In this document: in pieces, positions 24,992 through 32,240 of the stretch | Numbering within the stretch: the first letter of the stretch is position 1 | Layout of the letters: each line of letters opens with the position of its first letter | Assembly (NCBI GenBank): GCA_036556985.1 | Contig: DATBIK010000007.1 | Location: 9,623-73,622 of the forward strand | Length of the DNA: 64,000 nucleotides | Direction: 5' to 3' | Source of the DNA: JAPSGM01 sp036556985 | GTDB lineage: Bacteria; Chloroflexota; Limnocylindria; QHBO01 | Notes under the pieces: generated by a model | Seen by the model: the letters and a program-made list of their open reading frames with translations, nothing else | Told to the model about the DNA's origin: nothing | The model's database searches: none | Translations under genes and position numbers: made by a program

Positions 24992-25594
24992 CTAGGGTGC
25001 CACCGGGTCCCAGGCGCGCCGGCGCGGCAGCGCCAGCCACTCCTCGCGCAGGATCGACATCACGTCGACGTCGTGGTGCTGCCCGCGGTGGAAGCGGGCG
25101 TGGCGGAGCGTGGCATCGGTCTGGAATCCCGCCTTCTCGTACGAGCGCCTGGCGCGGGGGTTGTAGTCGAAGACCTGGAGATAGATGCGCTCGAGCCGGA
25201 GCTCGCCGAAGCCGAAGTCGACGATGCAGTTCACCGCGTCGGTGCCGTACCCCCGGCCGATGTAGCGCGGGTCGGTCATGACGATCGCCATCTCGGCCTG
25301 GCCGTTCTCCGCATCCAGGTTGCGAAGGCTGCAGTTGCCGATGGGGCGACGGTCGCCGAGCGCGCAGATCGCGAAGGACCACAGCGTCTTTCCCTGTTGA
25401 GAGATGACCATCTGCGCGAACTCGCTCGCCCCGTCGATGCTGACCGGGATCTTCAGTCCCATGGTGTGCGCGATCTCCGGGTCATTGACCGCGGGCGGAT
25501 CGTCCATGAAGTCGGCCCGCTCCATGGCCCGCAGCCAGACGAGGTCGCCACGCAGCATGGGTGGTGGTTCGGGGGCTGCCTCCGTCTCCGGCAT
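24992..25594 (-). CDS. RimJ/RimL-type GNAT acetyltransferase
   Basis: A 200-residue GNAT enzyme: LRGDLVWLRAMERADF start, AEMAIVMTDPRYIGRGYGTDAV holding the acetyl-CoA loop (RYIGRGYGTDA), and NPRARRSYEKAGFQTDATLRHARFHRGQ with the R-x-H motif common in the RimJ/RimL subfamily. It transfers acetyl to an N-terminus or small amine. The start at 25594 is preferred because a TATCAT -10 box overlaps the earlier ATG and ends 7 bases before this one. Convergent with the kinase gene. Confidence 0.82.
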   Translation of the reverse strand: MPETEAAPEPPPMLRGDLVWLRAMERADFMDDPPAVNDPEIAHTMGLKIPVSIDGASEFAQMVISQQGKTLWSFAICALGDRRPIGNCSLRNLDAENGQAEMAIVMTDPRYIGRGYGTDAVNCIVDFGFGELRLERIYLQVFDYNPRARRSYEKAGFQTDATLRHARFHRGQHHDVDVMSILREEWLALPRRRAWDPVAP

Positions 25595-25637
25595 GGCGCG
25601 CATGATACCGATGCCCCTGCGGTCGGGCGGCCCGCGC

Positions 25638-25643
25638 TACCAT
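25638..25643 (+). promoter_or_regulatory. -10 box (TACCAT) of a probably leaderless transcript
   Basis: TACCAT ends 7 bases before the ATG at 25651. The opposite strand has TATCAT at 25602-25607 serving the divergent acetyltransferase, so both genes of this pair appear leaderless. Confidence 0.5.
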
Positions 25644-25650
25644 CTTGGCC

Positions 25651-27147
25651 ATGACCGAAGCCGCCATCGCCGCCGTCGAGTCGCGCCTGCTCATCGACGG
25701 CGAGTTCCGGGACGCCACCGAGGGCGCCACCTTCCCGACCCACAACCCCGCCACCGGCGAGCTGCTCGCCGACGTGGCGCAGGCCGGCCGCGCGGACGTC
25801 GATGCCGCAGTGGCCGCGGCGCGCGGCGCCTTCGACGGTGCCTGGGCGAAGACGAGCCCAGCCAAGCGGGCGCGGATGCTGTACCGGCTGGCCCAGCTCC
25901 TCGACGAGCGCACCGACGAGCTCGCCATCCTCGAGTCGCGGAACAACGGCAAGCCGAAGTGGCAGTCGGCCGCGGAGATCAAGACCGCGGTCGCGTCGCT
26001 CGAGCTGTTCGCGGGCACCGCCCAGCACCTCTACGGACGCTCTCACGTCGTAAACCCGTCGGTGCTGACCTACACGCTGCGCGAGCCGGTGGGCGTCTGC
26101 GCGGCGATCATCCCCTGGAACTACCCGCTCATGATGGCGGTCTGGAAGGTTGCGCCGGCCCTGGCCGCCGGGAACGTCCTCGTCCTCAAGCCGGCATCGG
26201 CCACGCCGCTCTCCGCGCTCGCGCTCGGCGGGCTGGCGCTCGAGGCCGGCATCCCGACCGGCGTCCTCAACATCGTTCCCGGGCCGGGCGGCGAGGTGGG
26301 GGAGGCGCTCGCCGCGCATCCCGGGGTGGACAAGGTGGCCTTCACCGGCGAGACGGACACCGGCCGGCGCATCGCGGCCGTGGCCGCCGAGAGCCTGAAG
26401 CGGGTGAGCCTCGAGCTGGGCGGCAAGTCCCCGAACCTCGTCTTCGACGACGCGGACATCGACGCCGCGGTCCTCGGCTCGCTGTGGGCGATCTACTACT
26501 CGGCCGGGCAGTCGTGCGAGGCACGCTCCCGGATCCTCGTCCAGGACGGGGTCTACGAGCGTTTTGCGGCCGCATTCACCGAGAAGGCCGCCGCCCTGCG
26601 GGTGGGCGACCCGCTGGCCGACGACACCCAGGTCGGCTCGCTCATCAGCCGTGCCCACGCGGCCCGGGTCCTCGGATACGTCGAGTCTGCCGTCGACGAG
26701 GGCGGCGAGCTCCTCACCGGCGGGCCACTGGATGGATCGCTGGCGCACGGGCTCGACCCGGAGGCCTTCGTGCGGCCGACCGTCATCGGTGCGGTCAGTA
26801 ACGAGATGCGCATCGCCCAGGAGGAGGTCTTCGGCCCCGTCGTCACCCTCCAGCGCTTCGGCGACGAGGCGGAGGCGGTGCGCTGGGCGAACGACGTGCG
26901 CTACGGCCTGGCCGCCACGGCCTGGACCGGCGACTCCGCGCGCGGCCACCGGGTCGCGCAGCGCATCCGGGCCGGGGCGGTCGGCATCAACACCCCGTTC
27001 GTCGCCTTCCCCGGCATCCCGTTCGGCGGCTTCAAGGAGTCCGGCTACGGCCGGGAGCAGTCGCTCGAGGCGCTCGAGCTGTACACCGAAACGAAGGCCG
27101 TGCTGGTCGGTACCAGCCCGAAGCCGGTCAACCCCTTCGGCGCCTGA
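25651..27147 (+). CDS. NAD(P)-dependent aldehyde dehydrogenase
   Basis: A 498-residue aldehyde dehydrogenase. The PWNYP motif, the general-base Glu in LELGGKSP (about 255), the nucleophilic Cys in GQSCEARSR (about 290) and the VFGPVV and FGGFKESG motifs are all present, so it should oxidise an aldehyde to the acid. Sequence style (betaine/gamma-aminobutyraldehyde-type) and the presence of polyamine operons in this window suggest aminoaldehyde substrates, a role like PuuC, but this is inference. The next gene follows after 30 bases with its own ribosome binding site. Confidence 0.88.
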   Translation: MTEAAIAAVESRLLIDGEFRDATEGATFPTHNPATGELLADVAQAGRADVDAAVAAARGAFDGAWAKTSPAKRARMLYRLAQLLDERTDELAILESRNNGKPKWQSAAEIKTAVASLELFAGTAQHLYGRSHVVNPSVLTYTLREPVGVCAAIIPWNYPLMMAVWKVAPALAAGNVLVLKPASATPLSALALGGLALEAGIPTGVLNIVPGPGGEVGEALAAHPGVDKVAFTGETDTGRRIAAVAAESLKRVSLELGGKSPNLVFDDADIDAAVLGSLWAIYYSAGQSCEARSRILVQDGVYERFAAAFTEKAAALRVGDPLADDTQVGSLISRAHAARVLGYVESAVDEGGELLTGGPLDGSLAHGLDPEAFVRPTVIGAVSNEMRIAQEEVFGPVVTLQRFGDEAEAVRWANDVRYGLAATAWTGDSARGHRVAQRIRAGAVGINTPFVAFPGIPFGGFKESGYGREQSLEALELYTETKAVLVGTSPKPVNPFGA

Positions 27148-27177
27148 CGGCGTCGCCATCGAACCCAGGAGGAACCG

Positions 27178-27471
27178 ATGCCCAGCGTCACCGACTTCAC
27201 TTCCGAGGCGCACATGCGCGCCCTCGCCGACGCCCGCGGCTGGAACGACGGTATGGCCCTCGCGGAAGCGAACAGCGTGGTCTTCGAGTCGGTGACGGCG
27301 GAGCGGGTCATCGCCACCGTGAACGCCCCGGACGGGTCCGCGCGGGTCGAGCTCACCGCCACGGGCAGCCGCTTCGGGTACGACTGCTCGTGCTGGGACG
27401 TCCCCGAGGCCTGTCGCCACATCGTGGCCACCGCCATGGCCCTGCCGCGCTATCACGCTCCGCAGGCCTGA
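27178..27471 (+). CDS. Small SWIM-type zinc finger protein
   Basis: A 97-residue protein with a strong AGGAGG six bases upstream of the ATG. The C-terminal third carries C-x-C-x6-C-x-H (DCSCWDVPEACRHI), the SWIM zinc-finger pattern for binding DNA or proteins. The rest is a small alpha/beta region without a name. SWIM modules usually occur in larger proteins (SWI2/SNF2 ATPases, transposases), so a free-standing small one is uncommon. It follows the aldehyde dehydrogenase by 30 bases. Confidence 0.68.
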   Translation: MPSVTDFTSEAHMRALADARGWNDGMALAEANSVVFESVTAERVIATVNAPDGSARVELTATGSRFGYDCSCWDVPEACRHIVATAMALPRYHAPQA

Positions 27472-27502
27472 TCGGCCGGAGGCGGCGCGCCGTATCGGCG
27501 GC

Positions 27503-27952
27503 ATGGCAGTCATCCGCAGCCGCACCTGGGTGGCGGCGCCCATCGACGAGGTCTTCGCCTTCTTCGACGACCCGCGCAACCTCGGGCGGCTCATGCCGCC
27601 GCCCGTCCGCATCGAGCTGGCCGCCCTCGACCCGGCGCCACCGGCGCCGGGGACCATCCTGACCTTCCGCTACGGCATCGGCCCGCTGCGACGGACGTGG
27701 ACGGTGCAGCTCGTCGAGCGCGAGCCGCCGCATCGGTTCGTCGACGAGACGATCACGGGACCGATGGCGCGGTTCCACCACGCGCACCGTTTCGCACCGG
27801 GGCGGCGCGGCACCTGGATCAGCGACGAGATCGCGTTCCGGGTCGGCCCGGAGGGCCGCATCGGTGCCGTGCTCGACTGGCTCGCCGGGTGGGTGATGCG
27901 GGCCACCTTCGTATGGCGCGCGGCGCGGCAGCGGCAGCTGCTGCCGGGCTAG
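27503..27952 (+). CDS. SRPBCC (START/polyketide cyclase-like) ligand-binding protein
   Basis: A 149-residue protein. RTWVAAPIDEVFAFFDDPRNLGRLMPP at the start, read here as AAPIDEVFAFFDDPRNL, and a C-terminal amphipathic helix (LDWLAGWVMRATFVWRAARQ) match the SRPBCC/coenzyme Q-binding fold, which encloses a hydrophobic ligand. The ligand is unknown. It is on the same strand as the SWIM gene and convergent with the next. Confidence 0.8.
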   Translation: MAVIRSRTWVAAPIDEVFAFFDDPRNLGRLMPPPVRIELAALDPAPPAPGTILTFRYGIGPLRRTWTVQLVEREPPHRFVDETITGPMARFHHAHRFAPGRRGTWISDEIAFRVGPEGRIGAVLDWLAGWVMRATFVWRAARQRQLLPG

Positions 27953-27958
27953 GGGACG

Positions 27959-28645
27959 CTACTCCTCGAAGGGAAGTGCCCGCTCGACCGCGTCCCAGCC
28001 GGCCGCCAGCATGCGGCGCACGGTGGCGGGATCGCGGACCGGCGGGTGGTCCGGGGCGATGAGCGCGCCGGCCAGTGCCGGCAGCAGCGGTGAGAGGCCG
28101 AAGGAGGCCGCCACGAGCGCGTCACCGGCATGTGGGCCGTCGACGATCTCATACAGGGTCTCCTGCTCGAGCGTGTCGTAATGCACCCAGTACGGGTCGG
28201 TGACGGTGAGCCGATGCAGCCGCGTCCCCGCCACCAGCCGGCGCGACTCCGGCGTGGCGGGCAGCTCCGGCGCGCCCGCGTACCAGGCATGGTGCCTGGC
28301 CTGCTCCCGCTGCAGGCTGTCGGTCCAGCCCTCCCACCACGTCGCGCGTCGCGGCTCCGCCGGGTCGAGCGACAGGTTGGCGAGCACCACGAACGCGTGC
28401 GGCTCGTGCGACACGCCGGCGCAGCGCTCGTCGCAGCGCGGAAGGAAGCGCCGTGCCAGCTCGCCGATGGCGAGTCGCGCGCCCAGCCAGATGCTCGACG
28501 CCGCGGGGTGCGACTGGAGCGCCTCGGGGTTCACCAGCGCGACGACCTGCTCCCCCTCACGCATGCGATCGACCGCGACCGAGAACGCCCGGTAGGCGTC
28601 GCGCGCGGCCGTCAGCCGGCTCGGGGGCAGCACACTGCGGGTCAT
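27959..28645 (-). CDS. Hypothetical protein
   Basis: A 228-residue soluble protein from the ATG at 28643-28645; the frame remains open upstream to 28849 but that part lacks coding character. It has a mix of Trp-rich segments (WWEGWTDSLQREQARHHAWY) and an Ala/Leu-rich C-terminus. There is no signal peptide, membrane helix or motif I can name. It is divergent from the ATPase at 28.85 kb, with about 200 bases between the two starts. Confidence 0.5.
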   Translation of the reverse strand: MTRSVLPPSRLTAARDAYRAFSVAVDRMREGEQVVALVNPEALQSHPAASSIWLGARLAIGELARRFLPRCDERCAGVSHEPHAFVVLANLSLDPAEPRRATWWEGWTDSLQREQARHHAWYAGAPELPATPESRRLVAGTRLHRLTVTDPYWVHYDTLEQETLYEIVDGPHAGDALVAASFGLSPLLPALAGALIAPDHPPVRDPATVRRMLAAGWDAVERALPFEE

Positions 28646-28832
28646 GCTCGCTATGTGACCAAGCGCGACCGGTACTTGGCAACTACCACTATCCTCACCG
28701 CAGCCCACGGGTCCGCACGAATGGCACGCCACGCGGCCCTTCTGGGGCCTACTGGCACCGGTACCCGGGTACCGGTGTGCGCCCACCCCGCGGTCAGCCG
28801 GCCACCCGGTTGCGCCCCGCGGGGGCGCCGCG

Positions 28833-28838
28833 TACCGT
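28833..28838 (+). promoter_or_regulatory. -10 box (TACCGT) of the ATPase-VWA cluster
   Basis: TACCGT ends 9 bases before the ATG at 28848. It follows GGTACCGG and CGGGTACCGG repeats (28757-28777), part of a short palindrome-rich stretch that could be an operator. Confidence 0.35.
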
Positions 28839-28847
28839 GGCCCGACC

Positions 28848-29768
28848 ATGGACCGAGCGCTCGTCGACTGGTACCGCCGCTTTCCCGAGGGATGGTGGGG
28901 TTACCACTGGACGCTGCCGACCCCGATGAGCGCCGTGGAGATCGTCGCATCCGGCAGCCTCGACGCGCGCCTGATGGCAACCCTGTGGGCCGTGGTCGCG
29001 CGGCGTCGCGGCGTGATGCTCGCCAGCGAGGCGCCCCAAGCCGGCAAGACGACGACGCTCTCCGCCCTGGTCGACTTCCTTCCGGACGAGACGGTGGGCG
29101 TCTTCCTGCGCGGCTGGGCGCAGGACATGTCCTGGACCGATGAGATCGGCCCCGATCGCGGCTACCTGCTCGTGAACGAGCTGAGCGACCACCTGCCGAT
29201 CTACGTGTGGGGCTCGAACGCGCGGGACGCCCTGCGCCTGGCCGGCAGCGGCTACGGCCTGGGGGCCACCATGCACGCCGACTCCCTCGACGAGGCGCTG
29301 GACTGCCTGCGCGACGAGCTGCGAGCCAGCGACGCCGACCTGGCCGGGATGACCGTCTACCTCCAGTACTCGGCCTATCGCACGCCAGCCGGCATGTACC
29401 GGCGCGTCGAGGAGGCCTGGCACCTGCGGACCGATGCGTCCGGGCGCCTCGCGCCCGTCCGGCTGGCGGCCCTCGAGGGCGGCCGCTCGCCGAGCCTGAC
29501 CGGGGCGCAGCGGCTGCCCGTCCCGCCAATGCTGTCGGACGACGGAGGCCGCGGCGCCCGTCGCCTCGTCCACGACCCGGACGCATACGCGGTGCTGGCC
29601 GCCAGCCTGGGCCTGGCTGCCGAGGCCCTCGAGCGCGAGCTCTCCGAGCGGGCGACGTACCTGGCGACGCTCGAGCAGCGTGGGCTATGCGGCCCCGCCG
29701 AGGTGGCGTTCGCGGCCCGCTACTATCCGGACCTGCCCCCGAACCGATCCCAAGGAGCCGGCGCATGA
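28848..29768 (+). CDS. Diverged type II/IV secretion-type ATPase-like protein
   Basis: A 306-residue protein. A Walker A-like APQAGKTT is at residues 62-69, a hydrophobic strand with LLVNELSD at about 107-114, and GATMHADS at 139-146, resembling the His-box of VirB11/CpaF/TadA ATPases (TxHA). The usual N-terminal domain of these ATPases is missing and the arginine-finger region is not clear, so it may bind but not hydrolyse nucleotide. The C-terminal part (about 200-306) is Ala/Leu-rich and unlike secretion ATPases. Its stop overlaps the MoxR-like gene start (ATGA), so it works in the same operon rather than with a pilus system, none of which is seen here. Confidence 0.55.
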   Translation: MDRALVDWYRRFPEGWWGYHWTLPTPMSAVEIVASGSLDARLMATLWAVVARRRGVMLASEAPQAGKTTTLSALVDFLPDETVGVFLRGWAQDMSWTDEIGPDRGYLLVNELSDHLPIYVWGSNARDALRLAGSGYGLGATMHADSLDEALDCLRDELRASDADLAGMTVYLQYSAYRTPAGMYRRVEEAWHLRTDASGRLAPVRLAALEGGRSPSLTGAQRLPVPPMLSDDGGRGARRLVHDPDAYAVLAASLGLAAEALERELSERATYLATLEQRGLCGPAEVAFAARYYPDLPPNRSQGAGA

Positions 29769-31180
29769 CTCAGCCCCCCGCCATCACCACCCTCGGCGCG
29801 CTGCGCGATGCGGGCTACCGCCCCCGCAGCGTGAAGGAGGAGATGCGCGCGAACCTCGTCCGCCGCCTGCGCGACGGCGAGCCGCTGCTGCCCGGCATCC
29901 TCGGCTACGACGACACCGTGCTGCCCCAGATCGAGAACGCAGTGCTCGCCGGGCAGGACATCATCCTCCTCGGGGAGCGGGGCCAGGCGAAGAGCCGCAT
30001 CGCCCGATCGCTCGTCGGCCTCCTCGACGAGTGGGTCCCGGAGCTGGCCGGTGCCGAGCTGCACGACGACCCGCTGCGCCCGGTGAGCCCGTACGCCCAC
30101 GACCTCGTGCGGGAGCGCGGCGATGAGGCGCCGGTGGCCTGGCTGCACCGGGGCGCCCGCTACGGCGAGAAGCTGGCAACCCCGGACATCACGATCGCCG
30201 ATCTCGTCGGCGAGGTCGACCCGGTCAAGGTCGCAGAGGGCCGCTATCTGTCCGACGCGCTCACCATCCACTACGGCCTGCTGCCACGCACGAACCGGGG
30301 CATCTTCGCGCTGAACGAGCTGCCGGACCTCGCCGAGCGGATCCAGGTCGGCCTCCTCAACGTGATGGAAGAGCGCGACGTCCAGATCCGTGGCTACAAG
30401 GTGCGGCTCGAGCTCGACCTGTTCGTCATCGCCTCGGCCAACCCGGAGGACTACACCAGCCGCGGCCGGATCATCACCCCGTTGAAGGACCGCTTCGGGG
30501 CCCAGATCCGGACCCACTACCCGGATGACCCGGAGGTGGAGATCGCCATCGTGGAGGCCGAGCGGACGACGTTCGCCGACGACGCGGCGACATCGGTCCC
30601 GGTCCAGGTGCCAGGCTTCATGCGCGAGGTCGTGGCGGAGCTGTCCCAGCTCGCCCGCCGCTCGTCCGAGGTCAGCCAGCGTTCCGGCGTCAGCGTGCGC
30701 GTCACGATCGCGAACCAGGAGACGCTCCTGGCCGCCGCGCTGAAGCGCGCGGTGCGCCTGGGCGAGCCCGTCGCGGCGCCGCGCATCAGCGACCTTCCGG
30801 CGGTCGTGGCCTCGACCGCGGGCAAGATCGAGCTCGAGACGCTCGGCGACGAGACGCGCGAGGACAAGGTCATCGAGAAGCTCGTGCAGCGCGCGATCGT
30901 GAACGTCTTCAACCGCCACTTCACGCTGTCCGAGCTGGTGCCGCTCGTCGAGCGCTTCGAGGCCGGGGCCGAGGCCGAGGTGGGGGAGCTCGTCGCCAGC
31001 GATCGCCACGAGCGGCTCGTGGCGGAGATCGACGAGCTGCGCCGCGCGGTCGGCCACCTCGACGTCGGGGAGTCGCCGGCCGGCGTCGCGAGTGGCGTGG
31101 AGTTCGTGCTCGAGGGGCTGCACCTGAACCGCCGCCTGAACAAGGAGCGCCGCGGCGGCGGGGTTCGCTACGCGCGGTAG
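29765..31180 (+). CDS. MoxR/ChlI-type AAA+ ATPase
   Basis: A 471-residue AAA+ protein, ATG overlapping the previous stop. Walker A is GERGQAKS (70-77); the Walker B strand reads IFALNELPDL (180-189), with NE in place of the usual DE, as often seen in the ChlI-like/MoxR branch; sensor 1 is in IASANPEDY and an arginine finger in PLKDRFGAQIRTHYP. It is longer than MoxR proteins (about 330) and resembles the ATPases annotated as magnesium chelatase subunit I that pair with VWA proteins. It should act as a hexameric chaperone on a client, together with the VWA protein encoded at 32.2 kb. Confidence 0.82.
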   Translation: MTQPPAITTLGALRDAGYRPRSVKEEMRANLVRRLRDGEPLLPGILGYDDTVLPQIENAVLAGQDIILLGERGQAKSRIARSLVGLLDEWVPELAGAELHDDPLRPVSPYAHDLVRERGDEAPVAWLHRGARYGEKLATPDITIADLVGEVDPVKVAEGRYLSDALTIHYGLLPRTNRGIFALNELPDLAERIQVGLLNVMEERDVQIRGYKVRLELDLFVIASANPEDYTSRGRIITPLKDRFGAQIRTHYPDDPEVEIAIVEAERTTFADDAATSVPVQVPGFMREVVAELSQLARRSSEVSQRSGVSVRVTIANQETLLAAALKRAVRLGEPVAAPRISDLPAVVASTAGKIELETLGDETREDKVIEKLVQRAIVNVFNRHFTLSELVPLVERFEAGAEAEVGELVASDRHERLVAEIDELRRAVGHLDVGESPAGVASGVEFVLEGLHLNRRLNKERRGGGVRYAR

Positions 31181-31184
31181 GCCG

Positions 31185-31637
31185 ATGGCCGCGGACCCCT
31201 TCCCGACCGCGCGCTTTGCCGCGCTGGTCCGCCGCCTGCCGGCCTACGGCCGGCTCGCCTGGCGTCTCGGCCGCGATCCGCGGCTGAGCGGCGGGCGCCG
31301 CGCCGCGGTGCTGGGCGCGGCCGCCTACCTCGCCTCGCCCCTCGACCTCGTGCCGGGGATCATCCCCTTCGCCGGCCAGCTCGACGACGCCGCGGTCACG
31401 CTGCTCGGGCTGCGCTTCGCGCTGCGCGGTCTGCCGGCTGCGGAACAGGCGGCGCACCTGTCGGCCGCGGGCCTGGCAGCCCGGGACATCGACGACGACC
31501 TCGTCACGGTCGGGGCCGGCGCCGCCTGGCTCGCCCGACGCGGTGCCTCGCTCGCGGCGCGCGGCGGTCGCGCTGTCGGCCGTGCCGCCTGGCGGGCGGC
31601 GCGGGGCGGCGCACGGCGCCTGGCGCACCGCGGATGA
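31185..31637 (+). CDS. DUF1232 (YkvA-like) membrane protein
   Basis: A 150-residue protein with the DUF1232 core YLASPLDLVPGIIPFAGQLDDA at about residues 44-66 (split here: YLASPLDLVPG then IIPFAGQLDDA), a short hydrophobic hairpin. The C-terminal third is very Ala/Arg rich and probably contacts nucleic acid or acidic lipid. Function of the family is unknown. It starts 4 bases after the AAA+ gene, and the next gene overlaps its stop, so it belongs to this operon. Confidence 0.78.
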   Translation: MAADPFPTARFAALVRRLPAYGRLAWRLGRDPRLSGGRRAAVLGAAAYLASPLDLVPGIIPFAGQLDDAAVTLLGLRFALRGLPAAEQAAHLSAAGLAARDIDDDLVTVGAGAAWLARRGASLAARGGRAVGRAAWRAARGGARRLAHRG

Positions 31638-32227
31638 CCGACGCCGACCCGGTCAACGTCCGCCTCGCCGACCCGAGCGGGGACGCCGCGGCGGTGGCCG
31701 CCATCTACGCCGATGGCGTGGAGCGCACGGTCGCGTCGTTCGAGGAGGTCGCGCCCACGGCCGCAAAGATGGCCGAGCGCATGCGGCGCATCCTGGAGCG
31801 CACGCCGTGGCTCGTGGCCTGTGGGCCTGACGGCAGGGTCGTCGGCTACGCCTACGCCGGCCCGCACCACGCACGACCCGGCTACCGCTGGTCGGTGAAC
31901 CTGTCCGCCTACGTGGCGGACGGGCAGCGCGGCAGGGGCATCGGTCGTCGCCTGTACGCCGAGCTCCTCGACCTGCTGCGGCGACAGGGATTCGTGAACG
32001 CCTACGCGGGCGTCACGCTGCCGAATCCGGCCAGTGAGCGCCTCCACCAGGCGATCGGCATGCAGCGCTTCGCCGTCTACCGGCGGGTCGGCTACAAGTT
32101 CGGCGCCTGGCACGACGTGGCCTGGTACGAGCTCCGCCTCGCCTCCCCTCCGGGACGGCCTGCCGAGCCGGTCGCGCTGCCGGACCTCGCCGGAGGACCG
32201 ATGGACGCCGCCCGCGGATCGGCCTAG
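31634..32227 (+). CDS. Phosphinothricin acetyltransferase-like GNAT
   Basis: A 197-residue GNAT enzyme of the Pat/MnaT group: AAVAAIYADGVERTVASFEE, then GRVVGYAYAGPHHARPGYRWSV, the acetyl-CoA loop GQRGRGIGRRLYAELLD and NPASERLHQAIGMQRFAVYRRVGYKFGAWHDVAWYE (in parts). Such enzymes acetylate phosphinothricin or methionine sulfoximine/sulfone, or serve other amines. The last 30 residues are a disordered extension. The ATG overlaps the DUF1232 stop. Confidence 0.82.
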   Translation: MTDADPVNVRLADPSGDAAAVAAIYADGVERTVASFEEVAPTAAKMAERMRRILERTPWLVACGPDGRVVGYAYAGPHHARPGYRWSVNLSAYVADGQRGRGIGRRLYAELLDLLRRQGFVNAYAGVTLPNPASERLHQAIGMQRFAVYRRVGYKFGAWHDVAWYELRLASPPGRPAEPVALPDLAGGPMDAARGSA

Positions 32228-32230
32228 GCT
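32225..32230 (+). promoter_or_regulatory. -10 box (TAGGCT) upstream of the VWA gene
   Basis: TAGGCT overlaps the stop codon of the acetyltransferase gene and ends 10 bases before the ATG at 32241; it may give extra expression of the VWA protein within the operon. Confidence 0.35.
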
Positions 32231-32240
32231 GGCGCGCACG

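Noticed and set aside
28750..28785. Transposon end or phage attachment site at the GGTACCGG repeats
   Set aside because: The palindromic GGTACC runs are short, there is no duplicated flank, and no transposase or integrase is nearby. They could be an operator, but support is too weak for a feature.
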